From Dyadobacter sp. CECT 9275 (lineage in GTDB: Bacteria > Bacteroidota > Bacteroidia > Cytophagales > Spirosomataceae): a DNA stretch of 64,000 nt. The first letter of the stretch is position 1; each line of letters starts with the position of its first letter. The stretch covers positions 345,001-409,000 of the forward strand of contig NZ_CAJRAF010000001.1 of the NCBI RefSeq assembly GCF_907164905.1. Reading direction: 5' to 3'. The notes beneath the pieces were generated by a model. It was not told the DNA's origin. It worked only from the letters and a program-made list of their open reading frames with translations, and did not search any database. The position numbers and the translations under genes were made by a program. Positions 56,044 through 63,506 of this stretch are shown one piece after another.

Positions 56044-56889
56044 ATGGCAGAAAATGAAGACCCCGCACCAGGAGAGGAAAACCAGTCTCCGGATAAAAAA
56101 GCAGAAGATCTAAAAAATGTTGTGTCGGATGCCTCGGAAGAAGTATCGGAAAAAGTTGCTGAAGTTACGGAAGAGGTGAAGGAAGTTGCGGAGGCGGAGA
56201 TATCTGTTGCTGAAGTGAAAGCGGAGGAGATCGTGGAAGATGTTAAGGCGGAGGTGCAGGACAAAGCAGGGGATGTGAAGGAAACCATTTCCGAACTGAA
56301 AGCAGAAGCAGCGGACCAAGCGGAGCAACTGGAAACAACGTCAGAGGTAAAAACGGAGGAGATCAAAGCAGAGGCGGCTCAGGTAAAAGAAGATTTTTCG
56401 GCGAAAGCAGAAGAGATCAAAGAAACGGTTACCGATAAGTTTGAAGAGCTAAAAGCTGGTTTTACGGAAAAAGCTGCCCAGGTACAGAATGAAGTAGAAC
56501 TGAACATAGCAGCAGGAAGAATAAAAGCAGAGGAACTTGCAGCTGAGCTGACAGAGAAGGCTGCCGGGCTGAAAGAGGTGGCGGCGGAGAAACTGGAAAT
56601 TGCCAAAGAAAAAGCAGAAGAAATAACGTATAAACTTTCTGAAAATGTAGATACCCTCAAAGGAGAGGCAGCTGAGAAACTAGCGGATTTGAAAGAAGAT
56701 GCTGCGGAAGCCTACGAGGAAGCCAAGGAAATTGCCACTGAAAAACTTGCAGAGGCACAGGCTAAGGCAGCGGAGTTAAAAGCCAAAGCCGAAGTTGAAT
56801 TTGCTGAATTAAAAGAAACGGCTTCGGAAAAACTGGAAGAAACCAAAGTTAAAGCGAAAGGTTTTTGGTCCAGGTTATTCGGGAAGTAA
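56044..56889 (+). CDS. Repetitive Lys/Glu/Ala-rich coiled-coil protein
   Basis: A 281-aa protein made almost entirely of heptad-like or 11-residue repeats (AEEIKETVTDKFEELKAG, EKAAGLKEVAAEKLEIAKEK), with an acidic start and the end KAKGFWSRLFGK. The pattern resembles apolipoprotein-like amphipathic helices, late-embryogenesis-abundant (LEA) proteins or YtxH-type stress proteins. No signal peptide. It is likely a long single helix or helix bundle, maybe membrane-surface binding through the aromatic end. The promoter and function are unknown. Similarity searches with such composition will give chance hits. Confidence 0.6.
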   Translation: MAENEDPAPGEENQSPDKKAEDLKNVVSDASEEVSEKVAEVTEEVKEVAEAEISVAEVKAEEIVEDVKAEVQDKAGDVKETISELKAEAADQAEQLETTSEVKTEEIKAEAAQVKEDFSAKAEEIKETVTDKFEELKAGFTEKAAQVQNEVELNIAAGRIKAEELAAELTEKAAGLKEVAAEKLEIAKEKAEEITYKLSENVDTLKGEAAEKLADLKEDAAEAYEEAKEIATEKLAEAQAKAAELKAKAEVEFAELKETASEKLEETKVKAKGFWSRLFGK

Positions 56890-57058
56890 TCGCTTGGAAT
56901 TAAAAGTGTTTGCTGGAAGAATTTTAGGGCTGCCTTTCGAGGGAGGTTATTCTGTGGGCACAAGCTCGTCAAATACTCTGTTGTTTCTTCTTAGTTCAAA
57001 TTTAATCTGCTTATTTCTGCCTCCCGGAAAGTGAGGCAATGTAAAGCCACTGAATAGG

Positions 57059-57099
57059 TAAGCATGACCGGTCCATTTTTGCTGGATCGGTCATGCTTA
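57059..57099 (+). terminator. Hairpin, possible terminator
   Basis: TAAGCATGACCGGTCCA (57059-57075) pairs with 57083-57099 with one mismatch across the loop TTTTTGC. No T-run follows, so it may be a factor-dependent terminator or an RNA structure. Confidence 0.5.
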
Positions 57100-57160
57100 T
57101 AACGAGAAACTGAGTTAAAATATCTGCTACCTTAATGAAGACATGAGTAGAAAAGTAGAT

Positions 57161-57219
57161 TTTTGACTCACGTTCTTCACAACGTGGCTCAAAAATTGGA
57201 AAAATGACTCACGTTAGTC
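57161..57219 (+). repeat. Palindromic unit upstream of fic, copy 1
   Basis: A 59-nt unit: TGACTCACGTT and AACGTGGCTCA face each other (inverted repeat), followed by AAAATTGGAAAAATGACTCA and CGTTAGT. The same 59 nt, without gaps and nearly identical over its last 35, occurs at 57315. Confidence 0.8.
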
Positions 57220-57314
57220 CATCAGGCCTTCCTTCTCTTCCTTTCGGACGCCCCGAATCATATACAACAGATCCCACCCTATCAGATAAGCCGGTACGTA
57301 TGTAGAAAAGCCCG

Positions 57315-57373
57315 TTTTTGACCCTTGTTCCAAATAACGTGGGTCAAAAATTGGAAAAATGACTCACGTTAGT
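57315..57373 (+). repeat. Palindromic unit upstream of fic, copy 2
   Basis: A second copy of the 59-nt unit, here with TGACCC...AACGTGGGTCA as inverted arms and the same AAAATTGGAAAAATGACTCA + CGTTAGT end. A third, partial copy (TTTGAAAAAATGACTTACG, about 57391-57409) runs up to the fic ATG at 57416. Confidence 0.8.
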
Positions 57374-57415
57374 TCGGAAATAGCCCTAAATTTGAAAAAA
57401 TGACTTACGACGAGT

Positions 57416-58549
57416 ATGAGTAACGCTATATTACCCCTGCCATTACTGCCTCTTACAAACGAAATAGAAACCAAAGCTGTCTTAAAAAAACTCAGTACCG
57501 CCAGGGCAGCTTTGGCAGGGCTGAACGGAATTGCAGAAAGTATCCCGAACGAACGTATTATCATCAACACATTGGCACTGCAAGAAGCCAAGGACAGTTC
57601 GGCCATTGAGAATATTGTTACTACACACGATGAACTATATAGTAGTGACAGTCAGACACATCAGTTTGTAAGCCTAGCGGCCAAAGAAGTATATAACTAT
57701 GCCCATGCGCTCCTGGAAGGGTATCAACAGGTCAAACAAAGCGGGCTGTTAACCAGCAATAATATCATTGCATTACAAGCATTACTTGAAGAAAATGATG
57801 CCGGTTTTAGAAAAGTGCCTGGTACCGTACTTAAAAATGAACAAACGGGTGAAACAGTATATATGCCACCTCAAGATCATGCCAGCATCGTATCACTAAT
57901 GAGTAATCTGGAGCATTTTATAAATGATGCCTCTCTCTCCGATATAGATCCGGTAATTAAAATGGCAATTATACACCACCAATTCGAAAGTATCCACCCG
58001 TTTTACGATGGTAATGGCCGGACAGGGAGGATTGTAAACATACTGTATTTAGTAAAGGAAGGCTTACTCAAATTACCAATTCTGTATCTGAGTCGTTTTA
58101 TAAATCAAAATAAAGTATCTTATTATAACCTACTTCAGCAAACACGTCAGACGGGACAATGGGAGCCATGGATTTTATATATGCTTGATGCAGTAGAACA
58201 AACAGCGCTGCAAACATCCGATATGATTAGGGGTATTAAAATTCTGATGACCAGCCATAAACAAAAAATCAGAACCGAGTTGCCAAAGGTTTATAGCCAG
58301 GATCTCATCAATAGTTTATTCCGTCATCCCTATACCAAAATAGAATTTGTCAAGGCTGATCTGAACGTTGCCCGCAAAACCGCTGCCCGATATCTGGACT
58401 TACTTTGTGACATTAATCTTCTTCATAAAAAAAGGCTTGGGAAGGAGAATTATTATTTCAACGATGATCTAATTTCGTTACTGATAAGCGTCGGAAGCTT
58501 GAAAAAACAAGAGCAGGATACAATGACTATCCGCACAACACATCGTTAA
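57416..58549 (+). CDS. Fic-family protein, class II type with N-terminal inhibitory motif
   Basis: A 377-aa Fic enzyme that transfers AMP (or another group) from a nucleotide to target hydroxyls. The Fic_N region (LPPLT-type start, residues 5-60) is followed by the autoinhibitory motif S61-x3-E65-N66 (SSAIEN) and the catalytic HPFYDGNGRTGR (residues 194-205). A winged-helix-like C-terminus (KIEFVKADLNVARKTAARYL) suggests DNA binding and autoregulation. It begins behind the duplicated palindromic units. It stands alone, with no antitoxin gene beside it, as expected for a self-inhibited class II protein. Confidence 0.9.
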   Translation: MSNAILPLPLLPLTNEIETKAVLKKLSTARAALAGLNGIAESIPNERIIINTLALQEAKDSSAIENIVTTHDELYSSDSQTHQFVSLAAKEVYNYAHALLEGYQQVKQSGLLTSNNIIALQALLEENDAGFRKVPGTVLKNEQTGETVYMPPQDHASIVSLMSNLEHFINDASLSDIDPVIKMAIIHHQFESIHPFYDGNGRTGRIVNILYLVKEGLLKLPILYLSRFINQNKVSYYNLLQQTRQTGQWEPWILYMLDAVEQTALQTSDMIRGIKILMTSHKQKIRTELPKVYSQDLINSLFRHPYTKIEFVKADLNVARKTAARYLDLLCDINLLHKKRLGKENYYFNDDLISLLISVGSLKKQEQDTMTIRTTHR

Positions 58550-58672
58550 ACTTGCTTATTATCAATATGTTGAGTCTGGCAACACAAAAATCTCAGGCTA
58601 CGCTTCCAACCAATTTTTGCCAAATCCGGTCTATCAGTTACAAATCATTTCCCGACCAAAATTTCTTATCCC

Positions 58673-58825
58673 ATGAAAATTCAGAAAAACACACTTCAGG
58701 CTATTGCTGTTGCCGTGGCGGTGACGGCAGTTACTGCGGCATGCGCGGTTGACAACGTAGGTCCCAAAGAAAAACAGGCTAAAACAAAAGTGATCGACAA
58801 TTGTCCGGCATGTGGTTTAGGCTGA
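58673..58825 (+). CDS. Candidate MNIO-modified precursor peptide (50 aa)
   Basis: A small gene of 50 codons, ATG at 58673. A basic start (MKIQKNTLQ) and a hydrophobic stretch (residues 10-23, rich in Ala/Val) end at C24 in a TAAC context, like a signal peptide or weak lipobox. A Lys-rich spacer leads to the C-terminal VIDNCPACGLG, with C44 and C47 as Cys-Pro-Ala-Cys. The next gene, 63 nt from this stop to its ATG (27 nt to an upstream in-frame ATG), encodes a DUF692/MNIO enzyme. MNIO enzymes oxidise Cys or nearby residues of short peptides; precursor status is inferred from the position, size and cysteines. Confidence 0.72.
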   Translation: MKIQKNTLQAIAVAVAVTAVTAACAVDNVGPKEKQAKTKVIDNCPACGLG

Positions 58826-58888
58826 CCTGCCCTGGGGAACGAGTAGATTTTCATGTGGAATAATCCTGCACCAAAAGGTCGCCAAAAA

Positions 58889-60019
58889 ATGTCCGGGATA
58901 TTACCTGCCATAGCCTGTAACCTGGATATCAATATCCTTCGTGCCGTGCTTCCTTTGCTGGAGGAAGAAAAAGTAGAGGCAATAGAATGGTCTTTTGATT
59001 CGCTCTATAAATACGACGAGATACCTGCTTGGTTTGAAAGCCTCATGCAGGAATTTGGTGATCAGGGCAGGCTGGTGGGGCATGGGGTATTTTTTTCATT
59101 GTTTGCCGGGAAATGGCTACCACAGCAGCAACACTGGCTGGATCGGCTGAGAATCCTGTCGAAAACTTACCGGTTCGACCACATTACGGAACATTTCGGG
59201 TTTATGACGGGGGAGGACTTTCATAAGGGAGCCCCCATCAGTATACCCTTTACGGCGCAGACATTGGCGCTGGGAAGAGACCGCCTGGCGCGCATTCAGG
59301 ATGCAGCTAGCTGCCCTGTCGGGCTGGAGAACCTTGCCTTTGCCTATTCAGTGGAGGAGGTAAAAAAGCACGGACAGTTTCTTGACCAGCTGGTACAGCC
59401 TGTTAACGGCTTTATCATCCTGGATCTTCATAATCTATACTGCCAGACTCATAATTTCAACATCACTCACCACGAACTGATGGCGCTCTACCCGCTTGAA
59501 AAAGTGAGAGAAATCCATATTTCCGGTGGGTCCTGGGATGAATCCCCGTTTGATCACAAAGAAAAGATCAGGCGGGATACCCATGATCATGCAGTCCCGG
59601 CAGAAGTTTTTGAGCTTTTGAAGATCGCGGTATCCAGGTGTCCCCATCTTAAATTTGTGGTTCTGGAACAACTGGGGACCGGACTTGATACTGAAGAAAG
59701 CCAGATTAAATTCCAGGAAGATTTTATGACGATGCGCAAGATCATTGAAGAATCGAACGACGGGAGCCGAATCCCGTATTCATTTATACCGTTGTCCGTA
59801 AATTCTCCAGATGCAGTACCCGCGGAGTCTTTCATGTTGTTCGACCAGCAAAGGGTACTTTCTGAAATCCTGGAAACTTCGTCGGATTATGAGGAGGTCC
59901 GCATGCGGCTGAACACTTCCATTCTTGCTCACAGCGACTGGGGCATTGAAAGCTGGAAACCCGAAATGTTGTACACCGCCATGTCCATCGCTCAAAAATG
60001 GAAAAACGGGTTTGCCTGA
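58889..60019 (+). CDS. DUF692/MNIO-family multinuclear iron enzyme
   Basis: The 376-aa protein is counted from the ATG at 58889; an ATG at 58853 adds 12 residues. TIM-barrel motifs of the family are present: VEAIEWSFDS, GHGVFFSL (His), DHITEHFGF (His/Glu/His), GLENLAFAY (Glu/Asn), ILDLHNLYCQTHN, REIHISGGSWDE, RRDTHDHAVP and VVLEQLG. These residues bind two or three irons and catalyse oxidative changes at Cys in precursor peptides (as in MbnB, TglH, ChrH). The last 90 or so residues (after RIPYSFIPLSVN) extend past the usual fold and might replace the separate partner protein. The peptide gene lies just upstream. Confidence 0.85.
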   Translation: MSGILPAIACNLDINILRAVLPLLEEEKVEAIEWSFDSLYKYDEIPAWFESLMQEFGDQGRLVGHGVFFSLFAGKWLPQQQHWLDRLRILSKTYRFDHITEHFGFMTGEDFHKGAPISIPFTAQTLALGRDRLARIQDAASCPVGLENLAFAYSVEEVKKHGQFLDQLVQPVNGFIILDLHNLYCQTHNFNITHHELMALYPLEKVREIHISGGSWDESPFDHKEKIRRDTHDHAVPAEVFELLKIAVSRCPHLKFVVLEQLGTGLDTEESQIKFQEDFMTMRKIIEESNDGSRIPYSFIPLSVNSPDAVPAESFMLFDQQRVLSEILETSSDYEEVRMRLNTSILAHSDWGIESWKPEMLYTAMSIAQKWKNGFA

Positions 60020-60168
60020 TTTGCGAACGGTAATCTTACTTTTAAACTTCCATGGCATAATTTTAGTAAACTTGAGGTAGTCATGGGGTTACGATCCGAT
60101 GAAAAAGTTAATATCTTAGAGCATCTATCAAACCCTGTTTAGGAAGACTTTATCTAAAAATTACCTTT

Positions 60169-61815
60169 ATGCCACAAGCTTCATTCCCATTACCTTACCA
60201 ACATCCGTTCACTCCGGATAAGAAATACAAAAAGTCAGTTGTTTATTTTTCAATGGAATTTGCGGTAGACCAGGCGCTGAAAATTTATTCGGGCGGACTG
60301 GGTTTTCTTGCAGGCTCGCATATGAAAAGCGTATATGCCCTGAAACAGAATCTGGTCGGGATAGGCATGCTTTGGAAGTTTGGTTATTATGACCAGGGCC
60401 GTAAGGCTGACAGTAGCATGCAGCCCGAATTTCATGAAAAGATATACCACTTTCTTACGGATACCGGCATCCGGTTTACCATACCGATGCTTGGAAAGGA
60501 AGTGCGGGTGGCTGCTTACTATTTACCTCCAGACGTTTTTCAAACGGCTCCGTTGTTCCTGCTGACCACAGATACCGATGGGAATGATGCCGCCACCCGG
60601 GCGATCAGTTACACGCTGTATGATGCGGATGTAACGCTGAAAGTTGCGCAGTGTATGATTTTGGGTATCGGCGGGGCCAGGCTACTCGAAGAACTGGGCT
60701 ATGAACCTCAGGTCTATCATTTTAATGAAGCCCATGCGGTTTCCGCTGTTTTTCATTTGTTCAATAAATATAAAAAAGTACCGGAGCTTAAGAAGCGAAT
60801 CGTGTTTACGACACATACCCCGGAGGAAGCCGGTAATGAAAAACACGATATTCGTTTTCTTGAGAATCTGGGCTTTTTCAGCGGAGTACCGCTGGACACG
60901 GTCAGAAAAATAAGCGGAAACAGCGGTGATGTTTTCAATCATTCACTCACGGCACTTTCGCTGAGCCGAAAGGCAAATGGTGTGTCCAGGCTCCATGGAG
61001 AGGTATCCAGGGCAATGTGGAAGAGTTATCCGAAAATCAGCGAGATAGGCCACATCACCAACGCTCAGAACAAAGCTTACTGGGTGGATAAAAAACTGGA
61101 AGAAAGCCGTATTGCGAAGGACACCGCAGGAATTGCGGCAAGGAAAAGGGAATTAAAGCAAGTACTTTTCAAAACGGTGGCCGACCAGTGCGGCAAGCTC
61201 TTTGACCCGGATGTGCTGACCATTGTCTGGGCACGGAGGTTTGCGGGTTATAAACGTCCCGATATGCCTGTCTGGGATCTGGACAGATTTAAAAAACTGA
61301 TGGGTAACCAGGAAAGACCTGTCCAGTTTATTTGGGCGGGGAAACCATACCCAAAGGATGAAGGAGCCATTAATACCTTCAATCACCTGTATTATCTGGG
61401 GCATTTATTTCCGAACGTTGCCGTCCTGACAGGTTATGAGCTTACGCTTTCCAAACAGCTGAAGGATGGTGCGGACATTTGGCTGAACACCCCCGTGGTA
61501 ACCCGGGAAGCTTCGGGTACAAGTGGTATGACGGCCGCGATGAATGCCGCATTAAACCTGTCTACTTTTGATGGCTGGATTTGTGAGTTCGCAAAAGACG
61601 GGGAAAATTCGTTCATTCTGCCAGTGGCCCAGGGTGGGGATGTCAATAAACAAGATGCTGATAATCTGTTCGCTAAACTTGAAAACACTGTAATTCCGAC
61701 GTACTATGACAATCCTGAAAAATGGAGAAACATGATTTTAAACAGCATGGATGATGTTAGTGTTGAATTTGATTCAGACAGGATGGCAAGGGAGTATTAC
61801 GAAAAGTTATATTGA
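60169..61815 (+). CDS. Alpha-glucan phosphorylase-like glycosyltransferase (short GT35 type)
   Basis: A 548-aa protein with the short GT35-like plan: VYFSMEFAVDQALKIYSGGL near the start, THTPEEAGNEKHD, RRFAGYKRPD and the region EASGTSGMTAAMNAALNLST (447-466). In glycogen phosphorylases the lysine at the position of T455 (SGMK) binds PLP; here it is Thr. It could still work on alpha-glucans in another way, or the family replaces this lysine. Length is about 300 residues below classic phosphorylase. It is 149 nt after the MNIO gene and not clearly related to it. Confidence 0.78.
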   Translation: MPQASFPLPYQHPFTPDKKYKKSVVYFSMEFAVDQALKIYSGGLGFLAGSHMKSVYALKQNLVGIGMLWKFGYYDQGRKADSSMQPEFHEKIYHFLTDTGIRFTIPMLGKEVRVAAYYLPPDVFQTAPLFLLTTDTDGNDAATRAISYTLYDADVTLKVAQCMILGIGGARLLEELGYEPQVYHFNEAHAVSAVFHLFNKYKKVPELKKRIVFTTHTPEEAGNEKHDIRFLENLGFFSGVPLDTVRKISGNSGDVFNHSLTALSLSRKANGVSRLHGEVSRAMWKSYPKISEIGHITNAQNKAYWVDKKLEESRIAKDTAGIAARKRELKQVLFKTVADQCGKLFDPDVLTIVWARRFAGYKRPDMPVWDLDRFKKLMGNQERPVQFIWAGKPYPKDEGAINTFNHLYYLGHLFPNVAVLTGYELTLSKQLKDGADIWLNTPVVTREASGTSGMTAAMNAALNLSTFDGWICEFAKDGENSFILPVAQGGDVNKQDADNLFAKLENTVIPTYYDNPEKWRNMILNSMDDVSVEFDSDRMAREYYEKLY

Positions 61816-61832
61816 TCCTGCCCGAAAACAGT

Positions 61833-62753
61833 TTACTGCGAAAATCCTACAATCTGTTTTTCCAGTAACATAATTCCTTCCCGGAAAGTATGCGGTTCAT
61901 ATCCCAGTACTTTCCGGGATTTTGTTAGGTCAAAACCCGTCCGGGGCGGTCTACGGGCAGGTTGAGAGAAAGACGAGGCATCCGTAGGAGAAATGAGAGA
62001 TTTGTCCAGCTCAAAATAATCGGCGGTCATAATGGCCATTTCATAAGGTGTCAGGAAATCTTTTCCTGAGATATGGAATATTCCTTCGGCTTCCTTTTTC
62101 GCAATCAGGAAGCAGCCTAGGGCAAGGTCCTCTGCCAGCGTGGGAGTGCGGAATTGGTCGGTCACTACCTTAATTGCCTTTCCTTCCTGCAAAGATTTTT
62201 TCACCCAGAGAATAATGTTGCTGCGGCTCATATCAAACGCAATGCCATACACCAGGACCGTTCTGGTAATAGCCCAGCGGATATTGGCATGTATCACTGC
62301 TTTTTCAGCGGCATATTTACTCCAGCCATAAAAACTCACCGGATTAGGAAGATCACTTTCGTTATACGGGCCTGAACTCCCGTCAAAAACAAAGTCGGTT
62401 GACAAATGCTGAAGGAAAATATGATACTTCCGGCAGGCATTGATGAGGTATTCAACCGCGGTAACATTCAGTTTCCAGCATGCTTCTTTTTCCAGCTCGC
62501 ACTGGTCCACGTTCGTCATCGCAGCAGTGTGAATAACGATGTCAGGCAGCGTACGGGACATCACATCATCAACCATGGAGGCGTCGGTCACATCCAGTTC
62601 ATGATATTCATAGCCGTCCGAAAAAGGCAGCCTGTTTTTGCCGACTGCGGTGGCGATCGTATGGATGCCTGTATTACGGCTGAGTAAAGCTACCAGTTTT
62701 TGGCCAAGCAATCCGTTGGAGCCGGTGATCAGAATTCGTTTTTTTGTTAGCAC
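61833..62753 (-). CDS. RmlD-like SDR-family sugar-nucleotide reductase
   Basis: A 306-aa extended SDR protein similar to dTDP-4-dehydrorhamnose reductase. The NAD(P) motif is LITGSNGLLGQKLV (residues 8-21). Further motifs are IHTAAMTNVDQCELEKEACW, STDFVFDGSSGPYNE (Ser) and YGWSKYAAEKAV (Tyr/Lys). The C-terminus has SQPARRPPRTGFDLTKSR, typical of RmlD. Whether it acts on dTDP-sugars cannot be shown; no other rml gene is near. The start codon is GTG at 62753. Confidence 0.8.
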   Translation of the reverse strand: MLTKKRILITGSNGLLGQKLVALLSRNTGIHTIATAVGKNRLPFSDGYEYHELDVTDASMVDDVMSRTLPDIVIHTAAMTNVDQCELEKEACWKLNVTAVEYLINACRKYHIFLQHLSTDFVFDGSSGPYNESDLPNPVSFYGWSKYAAEKAVIHANIRWAITRTVLVYGIAFDMSRSNIILWVKKSLQEGKAIKVVTDQFRTPTLAEDLALGCFLIAKKEAEGIFHISGKDFLTPYEMAIMTADYFELDKSLISPTDASSFSQPARRPPRTGFDLTKSRKVLGYEPHTFREGIMLLEKQIVGFSQ

Positions 62754-62792
62754 AAAACTGATTTGAGGTGTATCAGAATCTTACCGGTTAAC

Positions 62793-63500
62793 TCAGTCAT
62801 GATAAGCATAACCGTACTTGCGGGTTATTTTTTTCTTGCTCATTTTTTTGACAGATACCTTCATGGGGATATTTTTCTCCGGACGGTCGCGCTCATCTTT
62901 GGGCATGGAGGAAATTTTATCCACTACCGCCATGCCATCAATAATCTGTCCGAAAACGGTATAGGATCCGTCAAGGTGGGGCGTACCTCCAATGGTTTCA
63001 TACACCTTCATTTGTTCGTCGGTTAATTTCCTGGCGGCGCGTGCGGCTTGTTTGGCAAGGTCAATTTTACTCCATTTCCTGCCCTGAACGATATAAAACT
63101 GGCATCCGCTCGACTCCTTGGCAGGGTTATTATCCCTTGCAGCCGCCAATGCGCCTTTCTGGTGGAAAAGGTTCGGGCTGAATTCCGCAGGTATTTTATA
63201 TCCGTTGTCTCCCATCCCTACTTTTTGATCGGGCTTTGCGTCACGCGAGGTAGGATCTCCCCCCTGGATCATGAAATCATCAATAATCCGGTGAAAGAGC
63301 AACCCGTCATAAAACTTATCTTTAGCCAGTTTGATAAAGTTGGCTTTATGTTTGGGTGTTTCATCGAATAAAATAAATCGCATGGTACCCTGTTCGGTTT
63401 TAATGATGACGACTTCGTCCTTGCGACTTTTTTTCTGCCCGAAACTTTGCTGAAAATAAAGGCAAAATATAAGAGATACTAAAAGGCAATACTGTTTCAT
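62793..63500 (-). CDS. Secreted cyclophilin-type peptidyl-prolyl isomerase
   Basis: A 235-aa exported protein (signal peptide about residues 1-22, LLVSLIFCLYFQQSFGQ). The cyclophilin domain starts TEQGTMRFILFDETPKHKAN and has FHRIIDDFMIQGGDPT (catalytic Arg/Phe/Gln), SSGCQFYIVQG and TVFGQIIDGMAVVDKI. A Lys-rich tail follows. It would speed prolyl isomerisation in periplasmic or outer-membrane proteins. The next gene (63507 onwards) is 6 nt upstream in the same transcript. Confidence 0.9.
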   Translation of the reverse strand: MKQYCLLVSLIFCLYFQQSFGQKKSRKDEVVIIKTEQGTMRFILFDETPKHKANFIKLAKDKFYDGLLFHRIIDDFMIQGGDPTSRDAKPDQKVGMGDNGYKIPAEFSPNLFHQKGALAAARDNNPAKESSGCQFYIVQGRKWSKIDLAKQAARAARKLTDEQMKVYETIGGTPHLDGSYTVFGQIIDGMAVVDKISSMPKDERDRPEKNIPMKVSVKKMSKKKITRKYGYAYHD

Positions 63501-63506
63501 AGTTGG

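Larger units (their letters stand above)
56890..57415. other. 526-nt intergenic region with a hairpin and duplicated palindromic units
   Basis: From left to right it holds an unassigned stretch (56890-57058), a 17-bp hairpin (57059-57099), the first palindromic unit (57161-57219), a spacer with no gene, a second unit (57315-57373), and a third partial unit leading to the fic start. No other gene is supported. Confidence 0.7.

Noticed and set aside
60169..61815. Glucan-phosphorylase-like gene as part of the MNIO system
   Set aside because: It lies 149 nt away and belongs to carbohydrate metabolism; no functional tie to peptide modification is known.
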